DNA of 5,606 nt. It comes from SZAS-103 sp043747745 (GTDB lineage: Bacteria > Pseudomonadota > Gammaproteobacteria > Xanthomonadales > Xanthomonadaceae). The position numbers were made by a program, and so were the translations under genes. The stretch lies in NCBI GenBank assembly GCA_043747745.1, contig JAYTOP010000033.1:1-5606 (forward strand), read 5' to 3'. Shown in pieces: positions 1 through 5,463 of the stretch. The first letter of the stretch is position 1; every line of letters begins with the position of its first letter. The notes beneath the pieces were generated by a model, which was given only the letters and a program-made list of their open reading frames with translations, had not been told where the DNA came from and made no database searches.

Positions 1-67
1 GAACGCTGCCATCCAGGAACGCGCGCACTTCGGCGAGCGAGCACAATGAGCGGGTATTAAGGGTCAC
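1..67 (-). CDS. Probable N-terminus of an unidentified gene leaving the left edge; possibly a transposase/integrase
   Basis: Reading leftward, a GTG codon at 67-65 is preceded by GGAGG (78-74) with a six-base spacer, which is ideal. The frame stays open for 22 codons to the window edge. The peptide includes CSLAEVRAFLDGS, which reads like real protein rather than a random frame. A second GTG at 73-71 is in frame but abuts the GGAGG, so 67 is the better start. The N-terminus vaguely recalls integrase-type transposases that begin with LNTR followed by an EVRAFLDG-like helix. That is memory of a pattern, not a search result, and the family is uncertain. The gene diverges from rpmB, and the 268 bases between them would have to contain any element end. 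With only 22 residues visible, function cannot be assigned. Confidence 0.4.
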   Translation of the reverse strand, partial: MTLNTRSLCSLAEVRAFLDGSV

Positions 68-135
68 GATCACCCTCCGAGGATGACCCCGCCCCGCACA
101 GTCCAGGCTCATGTGTCGTTGGAAGAAGCTATGAT

Positions 136-164
136 TTGCACAGGAAGGCCAGGCCCGCTAGAAT
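136..164 (+). promoter_or_regulatory. Sigma-70 promoter of rpmB-rpmG
   Basis: The -35 box TTGCAC (136-141) matches the consensus at four of six positions. It is followed by exactly 17 bases and the -10 box TAGAAT (159-164), which matches at five of six. Transcription would start near 170-172, leaving a leader of about 165 nt before the rpmB ATG. This is the best promoter in the window, and its strength suits a ribosomal protein operon. Confidence 0.75.
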
Positions 165-335
165 GCGCGGCTCGCTTCCCGACGGCCTCGCCGTCCGCGA
201 TGGCCACGGCAGCACGATGCCTGCCCACGCGTAGCGCGACGTTTCTCTACCCGTATCGTGCGCTCCGGCAAGCCGGACGCGGGGCCGATGCTTCCCGGGC
301 CACGGGAGGCGTGACCGCAAACCCAGAGGTGACCC
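165..335 (+). promoter_or_regulatory. Structured 5' leader of rpmB mRNA
   Basis: The stretch between the predicted promoter and rpmB has no credible ORF but carries three successive inverted repeats. The first is GACGGC (181-186)/GCCGTC (190-195) with a 3-nt loop. The second is TCCGG (264-268)/CCGGA (273-277) around a CAAG loop, extendable by GCG/CGC past a bulged C. The third is GCTTCCCG (290-297)/CGGGAGGC (303-310), eight pairs including one G-U, with a 5-nt loop. The last hairpin ends about 14 nt before the AGAGGTGA ribosome-binding region (325-332). GC-rich DNA yields hairpins easily, so a regulatory role such as autogenous control by L28 is only a guess. Confidence 0.35.
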
Positions 336-572
336 ATGGCACGCGTATGCCAAGTTTCAGGCAAGAAAACGGTGACAGGCAACAACGTCTCGCACGCAAA
401 CAACCACACCCGCCGTCGGTTCCTTCCGAACCTGCATGAACGCCGCTTCTGGGTCGCCAGCGAGAACCGCTGGATCAAGTTGCGTGTCTCGGCCCACGCC
501 CTGCGCACGATCGACAAGAACGGCATCGATTCCATCCTCGTCGAGCTTCGCGCTCGCGGCGAAAAGATCTAA
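336..572 (+). CDS. rpmB: 50S ribosomal protein L28
   Basis: The 78-residue product has the same length as E. coli L28 and can be followed along its whole length. It opens MARVCQVSGKK, continues VTGNNVSHANN and RRRFLPNLHERRFW, and ends IDKNGIDSILVELRARGEKI. L28 is a small basic protein of the large ribosomal subunit. The single N-terminal Cys5 fits the zinc-free gammaproteobacterial form. The ATG at 336 is preceded by AGAGGTGA (325-332), a good Shine-Dalgarno, and removing Met-1 would leave the usual small residue. rpmG follows after nine bases, so the two are co-transcribed, as in E. coli. Expression should come from the promoter at 136-164 and may be modulated by the hairpin-rich leader. Confidence 0.97.
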   Translation: MARVCQVSGKKTVTGNNVSHANNHTRRRFLPNLHERRFWVASENRWIKLRVSAHALRTIDKNGIDSILVELRARGEKI

Positions 573-581
573 GGACCGACC

Positions 582-746
582 ATGGCATCCAAGCGCGACA
601 AGATCCGCCTCACCTCGTCGGCCGGCACCGGTCACTTCTACACTACCGACAAGAACAAGAAGACCACGCCTGCGAAGATGGAGATCAGCAAGTACGATCC
701 CGTCGTCCGCAAGCACGTGATGTACAAGGAAGGCAAGATCAAATGA
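582..746 (+). CDS. rpmG: 50S ribosomal protein L33
   Basis: This is a 54-residue basic protein, one residue shorter than E. coli L33. It starts MASKRDKIRL, contains the hallmark SSAGTGHFYTT (residues 12-22), then KYDPVVRKHVMYKEGKIK at the C-terminus. It lacks the paired CxxC motifs of zinc-binding L33, so it is the zinc-independent type. L33 sits near the tRNA exit site of the large subunit. The start is fixed by AAGGA (571-575), which overlaps the rpmB stop codon and lies six bases before the ATG. Two possible terminators lie downstream, at 751-783 and 823-847. The product matches the family over its full length, so the call is secure despite its small size. Confidence 0.96.
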   Translation: MASKRDKIRLTSSAGTGHFYTTDKNKKTTPAKMEISKYDPVVRKHVMYKEGKIK

Positions 747-750
747 AGTC

Positions 751-783
751 ATGACGCGCCTGCGATGCAGGCGCCTTTGTCAT
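751..783 (+). terminator. Candidate rpmBG terminator, first hairpin
   Basis: Five bases after the rpmG stop is a perfect 8-bp stem, GCGCCTGC (756-763)/GCAGGCGC (767-774), with a GAT loop, followed by CTTTGT. An outer 5-bp arm, ATGAC (751-755)/GTCAT (779-783), closes the structure around a CTTT bulge. The U tract is short (three T), so termination may be partial, or the hairpin may mainly protect the mRNA 3' end. Confidence 0.55.
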
Positions 784-784
784 G

Positions 785-812
785 CCTTCATCCCCGCGCA
801 GGCGGGGATCCA
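785..812 (+). repeat. REP-like palindrome, CCCCGC-GCAG-GCGGGG type
   Basis: The core is ATCCCCGC (790-797)/GCGGGGAT (802-809), an 8-bp perfect stem with a GCAG loop, flanked by TTC and CCA. When translated, this unit gives FIPAQAGIH, a signature commonly seen when extragenic palindromes of Xanthomonadales and other proteobacteria are read as protein. Family membership is inferred from recall; only one copy of this type is in the window. Confidence 0.7.
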
Positions 813-822
813 TCTTCAACTA

Positions 823-847
823 GAAGCCCGCCTACTGGCGGGTTTTC
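823..847 (+). terminator. Intrinsic terminator, probably the main rpmBG terminator
   Basis: A 6-bp G+C-only stem, CCCGCC (827-832)/GGCGGG (837-842), with a TACT loop runs straight into TTTTCT (843-848). The bases before the stem (AGAAG) can pair with the T run through A-U and G-U pairs, lengthening the hairpin. This is the textbook layout and has the best T tract in the gap. It lies about 80 bases past rpmG, so the REP-like unit would be included in the transcript. Confidence 0.7.
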
Positions 848-849
848 TG

Positions 850-871
850 TTTGTGCTCCGTTTGTGCTCTG
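850..871 (+). repeat. Tandem 11-bp direct repeat
   Basis: TTTGTGCTCCG (850-860) is followed immediately by TTTGTGCTCTG (861-871), with one mismatch in eleven. It sits between the terminator and the next inverted repeat. It could be a short duplication or strand-slippage product; no function can be read from it. Confidence 0.6.
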
Positions 872-891
872 CGTTCGCCAATAGCGAACGC
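871..891. repeat. Inverted repeat, 8-bp arms
   Basis: GCGTTCGC (871-878) and GCGAACGC (884-891) form a perfect stem around a CAATA loop. Neither strand has a T run after it, so it is a poor terminator. It may be another extragenic palindrome within the cluster. Confidence 0.6.
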
Positions 892-902
892 CCTTGCCAT
901 TG

Positions 903-930
903 CGTCATCCCGAGCACCGCGAGGGATCTG
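903..930. repeat. REP-like element, CATCCCGAGC...GCGAGGGATCT type
   Basis: An imperfect palindrome with arms ATCCC (907-911) and GGGAT (923-927). Its sequence is close to a widespread family that translates as VIPS-ARDLL or HPE-REGSA; here the frames give VIPSTARDLL and HPEHREGSA. It differs from the unit at 785-812, so two extragenic palindrome families sit about 95 bases apart. The assignment rests on recall of the family's sequence. Confidence 0.6.
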
Positions 931-935
931 CTTCA

Positions 936-963
936 ACAAAGCCCGCCAATCGGCAAGCTTTGT
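936..963 (-). terminator. Intrinsic terminator of the minus-strand TauE/SafE gene
   Basis: On the minus strand the RNA reads ACAAAGCUUGCC, loop GAUU, GGCGGGCUUUGU. That gives a 12-pair stem with two G-U wobbles and a U-rich descending arm. On the plus strand the same two positions are C-A mismatches, so the structure favours leftward transcripts. It lies 36 bases past the permease stop codon at 999-1001. The U tract is part of the stem rather than after it, so efficiency is uncertain. Confidence 0.55.
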
Positions 964-998
964 CGTTTCAGGGCCGCAATCGCCGGGGCTCCGCGCCC

Positions 999-1765
999 TC
1001 AGCTCCCGATCAAGTGAGCATCCATCGCCGCCATGATCAGCGTGCGCAATCCGAGCAGCACGACGACCACGCCGACCAGGCCCATCATCAACCGTGCAGG
1101 CACATGCCGCGTGATCCAGGCCGCGAATGGTGCGGCGATTACGCCGCCGGTCATCAGCCCCAAGACGATCTGGGCATGAATGAAACCGAGGGTCGCCAGG
1201 AAAACCAGTGAGATCGACAGGCTGACAAAAACTTCGCTGCGTGCGCGGTGCCGATTGCGACCCGTGGTTCGTGATGCCGCGCGACCAAGCTCGATGTGGT
1301 CAACGAACCCCAGCCGCCGCCGGTGACCGCATCCATGAACCCCGCGATCAACGCGAGCGGCAACATGCCGCGAACATGGGCCTGGCCGCGTGCTCCCTGC
1401 CACACGCGCACCAGCAGCATCACCCCGAGGAAGACCAGATACAACGCCACCAACGGCTTCAGCCAGGTCCAGTGGATCTGGCTTAGCAGCACTGCACCGA
1501 TCACGCCGCCGATCACGCCCGGCACTGCCAGCGATATCAGCAAGCGCTTGCTGATATTGCCGAAATAACCATGACTCAGGCCCGATACGCCGGTGACCGC
1601 GACTTCAGCGGCATGTACGCTGGCACTGGCGAGCGCAGGCGGCAGGCCAAAAGCGAGCAGCATGCTCGCGGTGATCACGCCATACGCCATGCCCAGCGCA
1701 CCATCGACCATCTGCGCCGCCAGGCCGATGCCGACGAACACAAAGAATTCCGTCGGCAGGGTCAT
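999..1765 (-). pseudogene. TauE/SafE-family (TSUP) permease, split by a one-base frameshift
   Basis: Two overlapping minus-strand frames join into one protein of about 255 residues, the usual family length. The first (ATG 1765-1763) carries AAQMVDGALGMAYGV (residues 16-30), the ASVHAAEV..GVSGLSHG block, hydrophobic stretches at about 73-95 and 99-118, and the second-half repeat AGFMDAVTGGGWGSL (141-155). It goes out of frame after GTAHAA (about residue 177) and would stop at 1154. The second frame carries on with FVSLSISLVFLATLGF, IVLGLMTGGVIAAPFAAW and a last helix, ending at 999. The join lies at about 1227-1240, beside an A5 run (1227-1231). One extra base restores the family's AEFFV-like segment. 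This inner-membrane family exports or imports sulfite, sulfonates or sulfate; the substrate here is inferred only from the divergent cys operon. No clear Shine-Dalgarno precedes the ATG. The break could be a true pseudogene or a sequencing error. Confidence 0.85.
1534..1557. repeat. 24-bp perfect palindrome inside the permease gene
   Basis: ATATCAGCAAGC (1534-1545) is followed at once by its reverse complement GCTTGCTGATAT (1546-1557), with no spacer. Allowing one mismatch, the symmetry extends to 30 bp (1531-1560). On the coding strand it encodes ISKRLLIS of the permease, a normal-looking family segment. It could extrude as a cruciform, fold as an mRNA hairpin or bind a dimeric protein, but none of these can be shown from sequence. 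Confidence 0.9.
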
Positions 1766-1913
1766 GGAGTTTCTGTTGCGGGGTGGCGCGAGTATCGGAA
1801 CGCGATGGTAGTGCAGGAAATACGCTTACGGCATATGCGTATGCGACTTCTCCCTTTCCGCCGGGAACTGCGGCTGCGTAGGGTAACGCATCCCCCTGCC
1901 AGTCCTGACCCTG
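1766..1913. promoter_or_regulatory. Divergent intergenic control region between the permease gene and cysJ
   Basis: These 148 bases separate the two start codons and must hold both promoters. An inverted repeat ATACGC (1820-1825)/GCGTAT (1837-1842) spaced by 11 bases encloses the 8-bp palindrome GCATATGC (1831-1838). The right arm is part of a tandem TATGCG TATGCG (1834-1845). This is the most AT-rich, symmetric patch of the region and the best operator candidate, for example for a LysR-type regulator such as CysB, the known activator of cys operons. Its spacing does not match the simple T-N11-A rule, so the regulator is a guess. No convincing plus-strand -35/-10 pair was found for cysJ. Confidence 0.4.
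1791..1819 (-). promoter_or_regulatory. Weak candidate promoter for the permease gene
   Basis: On the minus strand, TTCCTG (1819-1814), 17 bases, then GATACT (1796-1791). The -10 matches the consensus at four of six positions, the -35 poorly. Transcription would start about 20 bases before the ATG. The weak -35 and the neighbouring inverted repeat at 1820-1842 would fit an activator-dependent promoter, but this is tentative. Confidence 0.25.
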
Positions 1914-3719
1914 ATGTCCCCTCTCGTTTCCGCCCTGCAGACGCCGACGCCCTTGTCCACGGACAAGGCCGACCTGCTGGCGCGCCTGATCGACGGACTC
2001 GATGCGAACGGGCTGTGGTGGTTGTCGGGCTACAGCGCCGGACTGGCGGCCCGTCCGGTGCAAATGGCTGCTCCTCCGGTCGCGGAAACCTACGCAAGCG
2101 CGACTCTTTCCATCGTGTACGGCAGCCAGACCGGCAACGCGAAACGCCTCGCCGAGCGCTTCGCACAGCAGGCCGAGTTCCAGGGCATCGGCGTGCGCCT
2201 GCTGCGCGCAGATGTCTATCCGCTGCGCGAACTCAAGAGCGAACGCCATCTATATGTCGTGATCAGCACCCAGGGCGACGGCGATCCGCCCGACGACGCG
2301 CGCGGCTTCGTCGCCCACATCCTCGGCAAGCGCGCACCCGCATTGCCGCAACTCCGGTTTGCGGTCCTCGGCCTCGGCGACTCGAGCTATCCACAGTTTT
2401 GCGCGATCGGTCGCCAGCTCGATGCGCGGCTGGCCGAACTCGGCGCGACGCGCCTGCTCGACCGCGGCGACGCCGACCTCGACCTCGAAACCATCGCCGA
2501 ACCGTGGCTGGCGCGCGCGCTCGATGCTGCGAAGAAGGAACTGAAGAGCCTGCAGCGCGGCAGTGTCGTTCCGCTGCGCCCGACTCTGGCCCAACCCGCG
2601 CAGGCGGCATGGTCGCGCGAACATCCGTTCGCTGCCGAGGTATTGGTCAATCAGCGGATCACCACGCGCAGTAGCGAGCGCGATATCCGCCATCTCGAAA
2701 TCAACCTCGAAGGCTCCGGCCTGCACTACGAACCAGGCGATGCGCTCGGCGTGTGGCCACGCAACCCGGCGCCGTTGGTCGATGCGGTATTGGCTACGCT
2801 GGCGCTCGATGGTGACAGCGTTGTCGACCACGCGGGCCAGTCGCTGCCGCTGCGCGCATGGCTGGGCGAGAAGCGCGAGCTGACCAGGCTCGCACGCCCG
2901 TTCCTCGCCAGCCATGCCGCGCACGCACGCAGCGATGACCTCAACCGCCTGCTGTCGCCGGACCGCGCGTCCGATTTCGCACGGCTGATCGCGGAGCAGC
3001 AGGTCATCGACGTGCTGCAGGCGTTTCCGGCCGCGTGGACAGCCGAGGAGTTCGTCGCCGCGCTGCGCCCGCTCGCGCCGCGCCTGTATTCGATCGCATC
3101 AAGCAGCAAGGTCGTCGGCGACGAAGCGCACCTGACCGTCGCGCATGTCGAATACGCTACCGGCAATGGCACGCGCTGGGGCGCGGCGTCGCACTTCCTC
3201 TCCGCGAGCGACGAAGGCGCAAGGCTGCCGGTGTTCATCGAACGCAACGAACGCTTCCGGCTTCCCGCCGACTCCACGCGTGACATCGTGATGATCGGCC
3301 CCGGCACCGGCGTCGCGCCGTTCCGCGGCTTCGTGCAGGAACGCAGCGCGACCGGCGCGACAGGCCGCAACTGGCTGCTGTTCGGCAACCAGCGCAGCCG
3401 CAGCGATTTCCTCTACCAGCTCGAATGGCAGGACGCGCTGAAGAACGGTGCGCTGCATCGGCTCGACCTCGCGTTTTCACGCGACGCCACCAAGAAAATC
3501 TACGTGCAGGATCGCCTGCGCGAATGCGGCCGCGAGTTGTTTGCATGGCTCGACGGCGGTGCGCACCTGTACGTCTGCGGCGCGACCGCGATGGGCAAGG
3601 GCGTCCATACGGCCTTGGTCGAGGTTCTCGCCGAACATGGCGGCACGTCGGCCGAAGACGCCGAGAACTTCCTCGACACATTGCAGCAGCAGGGCCGCTA
3701 CGCCCGGGACTTGTACTGA
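1914..3719 (+). CDS. cysJ: Sulfite reductase [NADPH] flavoprotein alpha subunit
   Basis: This 601-residue cytoplasmic protein (E. coli CysJ: 599) takes electrons from NADPH through FAD and FMN to CysI. The flavodoxin domain has the FMN loops YGSQTGNA (69-76), STQGDGDPPDDA (118-129) and LGLGDSSYPQFC (152-163). The connecting/FAD part starts near 235 and includes HYEPGDALGVWP (271-282) and RLYSIASS (390-397). The NADP-binding part has GPGTGVAPFRGF (462-473), FGNQRSRSDFLYQ (490-502), SRD (522-524), KIYVQD (528-533) and YVCGATAMGKGV (553-564), and ends in RYARDLY. In E. coli the loop after YVCG is one residue longer and has an Asp where this has Ala556; the NADPH site still looks intact. ATG 1914 aligns with the E. 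coli N-terminus, and an in-frame TAA at 1884-1886 rules out a longer start, but no Shine-Dalgarno precedes it. First gene of the visible cysJIH operon. Confidence 0.97.
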   Translation: MSPLVSALQTPTPLSTDKADLLARLIDGLDANGLWWLSGYSAGLAARPVQMAAPPVAETYASATLSIVYGSQTGNAKRLAERFAQQAEFQGIGVRLLRADVYPLRELKSERHLYVVISTQGDGDPPDDARGFVAHILGKRAPALPQLRFAVLGLGDSSYPQFCAIGRQLDARLAELGATRLLDRGDADLDLETIAEPWLARALDAAKKELKSLQRGSVVPLRPTLAQPAQAAWSREHPFAAEVLVNQRITTRSSERDIRHLEINLEGSGLHYEPGDALGVWPRNPAPLVDAVLATLALDGDSVVDHAGQSLPLRAWLGEKRELTRLARPFLASHAAHARSDDLNRLLSPDRASDFARLIAEQQVIDVLQAFPAAWTAEEFVAALRPLAPRLYSIASSSKVVGDEAHLTVAHVEYATGNGTRWGAASHFLSASDEGARLPVFIERNERFRLPADSTRDIVMIGPGTGVAPFRGFVQERSATGATGRNWLLFGNQRSRSDFLYQLEWQDALKNGALHRLDLAFSRDATKKIYVQDRLRECGRELFAWLDGGAHLYVCGATAMGKGVHTALVEVLAEHGGTSAEDAENFLDTLQQQGRYARDLY

Positions 3720-3739
3720 TGAGCGGGGCTTCAAGATGA
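3719..3739 (+). other. Seven-codon relay ORF coupling cysJ to cysI
   Basis: The cysJ stop codon (3717-3719) shares its final A with an ATG at 3719-3721. That ATG opens the mini-ORF MSGASR, whose TGA stop (3737-3739) overlaps the cysI start codon (3736-3738) as ATGA. Ribosomes finishing cysJ could therefore restart at 3719, finish seven codons later and restart again at cysI. The geometry is directly visible; its use is inference, and cysI could equally be coupled directly to cysJ. Confidence 0.4.
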
Positions 3740-5463
3740 GCACGACCTCCGTCGAAGACATCAAGCACGACAGCGCGCGCCTGCGCGGCACGCTGCTGCA
3801 AAGCCTTGCCGATCCGGTCACCGGCGCGCTGTGCGACGACGACCAGACCCTGATCAAGTATCACGGCAGTTACCAGCAGGACGACCGCGACATGCGCGAG
3901 GAACGCCGGCTCGCGAAACTCGAACCGGCGTACGCCTTCATGATCCGCACGCGCACGCCCGGCGGCGTGATCACGCCCGCGCAATGGCTCGGCCTCGACG
4001 CGATCGCGACCACCTACGCCGAACGCGGCTTGCGCATCACCACGCGGCAGGCGTTCCAGCTGCACGGCGTGATCAAGCGCGAACTGAAAGCCACGATGCA
4101 GGCGATCAACGCCGCGCTGATCGACACGCTTGCGGCCTGCGGCGACGTCAACCGGAACGTCGCAGTCGCCGCGAATCCGCTGCAGTCTGCCGCGCATGCG
4201 ACGGTGTACGCGCAGGCAGCCGCCTTGTCGGAGCACCTGCTGCCGAACACGCGCGCGTACTACGAGATCTGGCTCGACGAGGAACGCGTCGCCGACAGTG
4301 GTTCGGAGGACGAGCCGGTCTACGGAACCAGCTACCTGCCGCGCAAGTTCAAGATCGGCTTCGCGATCCCGCCCTACAACGATGTCGATGTGTTCGCGCA
4401 GGACCTCGGCCTGATCGCGGTGCTCGAGGATGGCGAACTACTCGGCTACAACGTCAGCATCGGCGGCGGCATGGGCGCGAGCCATGGCGATCCGGAAACC
4501 TATCCGCGCCTCGGCGACGTGATCGGCTTCATCGCGCCGGACCAGCTCAACGCGCTTGCGATCGCGGTCGTCACCGCGCAGCGCGATTTCGGCAATCGCG
4601 CGGTGCGCAAGCGCGCGCGGCTGAAGTACACGATCGACGACCGCGGCCTCGACTGGTTCAAGGCCGAGGTCGAGCGTCGCGCGGGATTCGCGCTGGAACC
4701 GGCGCGCGCATTCCACTTCGCGCATAACGGCGACCGCTTCGGCTGGATCGACGGCGACGACGGTCGCGCGCATCTCACCCTGCGCATCCCGGCCGGACGC
4801 ATCCGGGATGACAAGTACGTGGATCGCGACGGCGTGCAGCATCTGACCGGCATGCGTGCGATTGCGCGTCACTTGCTCGATGCCGACGCGGAAGCGCAGT
4901 TCCGGCTGACCCCGAACCAGAATTTGGTGATCGCCGGCGTATCGCGAGCGCAGCGCGCGCGAGTCGATGCGCTCGTCGCCCAATACGGTCTCGACACGCA
5001 TCGCACCGCGACGCCATTGCAACTCAATGCGCTCGCCTGCGTCGCGATGCCGACCTGCGGACTCGCAATGGCCGAAGCCGAACGCTACCTGCCCGACCTG
5101 CTCGGCAAGGTCGAAGCCCTGCTCGATCGCCACGGCCTGCGCGATGCGCCGATCCACCTGCGCATCAGCGGCTGCCCGAACGGTTGCTCGCGGCCCTACC
5201 TCGGCGAGATCGCGCTCGTCGGCAAGGCGCCGGGCCGCTACAACCTCATGCTCGGCGCCGACCATCGCGGGCAGCGACTCAATACCCTGCATCGCGAAAA
5301 CATCGACGAACCGACGATCCTCGCCGCGCTCGATCCGCTGTTCACGCGCTATGCCGGCGAACGCACGCACGACGAAGGCTTCGGCGATTTCCTGCTGCGC
5401 CAGGGCATCGTGCCGCCACCCGTTGCACGTCCCACGTTGATCGCCATCGAGGTGTTGCCATGA
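3736..5463 (+). CDS. cysI: Sulfite reductase [NADPH] hemoprotein beta subunit
   Basis: This 575-residue protein (E. coli CysI: 570) carries siroheme and a 4Fe-4S cluster and reduces sulfite to sulfide with six electrons delivered by CysJ. Cluster and heme ligation is shown by CVAMPTC (Cys435, Cys441) and CPNGC (Cys480, Cys484). Substrate-binding residues equivalent to E. coli Arg83, Arg153, Lys215 and Lys217 are visible as Arg71 or Arg73 in MIRTRTPGGVIT, Arg140 in CGDVNRNV, and Lys204/Lys206 in LPRKFKIGF. Other conserved blocks are KYHGSYQQDDRD (41-52), ITTRQAFQLHG (101-111), KAEVERRAGF (309-318) and GKAPGRYN (496-503). The frame is open far upstream inside cysJ, but ATG 3736 fits the family N-terminus. 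It starts 16 bases after the cysJ stop with only a weak GCGGGG upstream, which suggests coupling. Its stop overlaps the cysH start. Confidence 0.97.
   Translation: MSTTSVEDIKHDSARLRGTLLQSLADPVTGALCDDDQTLIKYHGSYQQDDRDMREERRLAKLEPAYAFMIRTRTPGGVITPAQWLGLDAIATTYAERGLRITTRQAFQLHGVIKRELKATMQAINAALIDTLAACGDVNRNVAVAANPLQSAAHATVYAQAAALSEHLLPNTRAYYEIWLDEERVADSGSEDEPVYGTSYLPRKFKIGFAIPPYNDVDVFAQDLGLIAVLEDGELLGYNVSIGGGMGASHGDPETYPRLGDVIGFIAPDQLNALAIAVVTAQRDFGNRAVRKRARLKYTIDDRGLDWFKAEVERRAGFALEPARAFHFAHNGDRFGWIDGDDGRAHLTLRIPAGRIRDDKYVDRDGVQHLTGMRAIARHLLDADAEAQFRLTPNQNLVIAGVSRAQRARVDALVAQYGLDTHRTATPLQLNALACVAMPTCGLAMAEAERYLPDLLGKVEALLDRHGLRDAPIHLRISGCPNGCSRPYLGEIALVGKAPGRYNLMLGADHRGQRLNTLHRENIDEPTILAALDPLFTRYAGERTHDEGFGDFLLRQGIVPPPVARPTLIAIEVLP

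Noticed and set aside
83..439. 118-codon plus-strand frame over the rpmB leader
   Set aside because: It covers the promoter and overlaps rpmB in another frame, with low-complexity, non-family sequence and no good ribosome-binding site.
751..998. ORFs in the rpmG-permease gap
   Set aside because: Their translations are the known read-through signatures of REP-like repeats (FIPAQAGIH, VIPSTARDLL), not proteins.
1776..1804. TTGCGG as a -35 box for cysJ
   Set aside because: No acceptable -10 box lies 16-18 bases downstream.
1856..1867. TTCC-GCCG-GGAA inverted repeat upstream of cysJ as an operator
   Set aside because: Four-base arms are too short to stand out in GC-rich DNA.
1571..2674. 367-codon plus-strand frame across the control region and cysJ
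   Set aside because: Arg/Ala/Pro-rich shadow frame overlapping the permease gene and the fully matched cysJ; typical of high-GC DNA.
3448..3735. N-terminal extension of cysI by 96 codons
   Set aside because: The extra residues lie inside cysJ in another frame and have no counterpart in CysI; the family N-terminus begins at ATG 3736.
3235..4236. 333-codon antisense frame over cysJ/cysI
   Set aside because: Arg-rich antisense frame over two certain genes; no recognisable motif. Long antisense frames are expected at this GC content.
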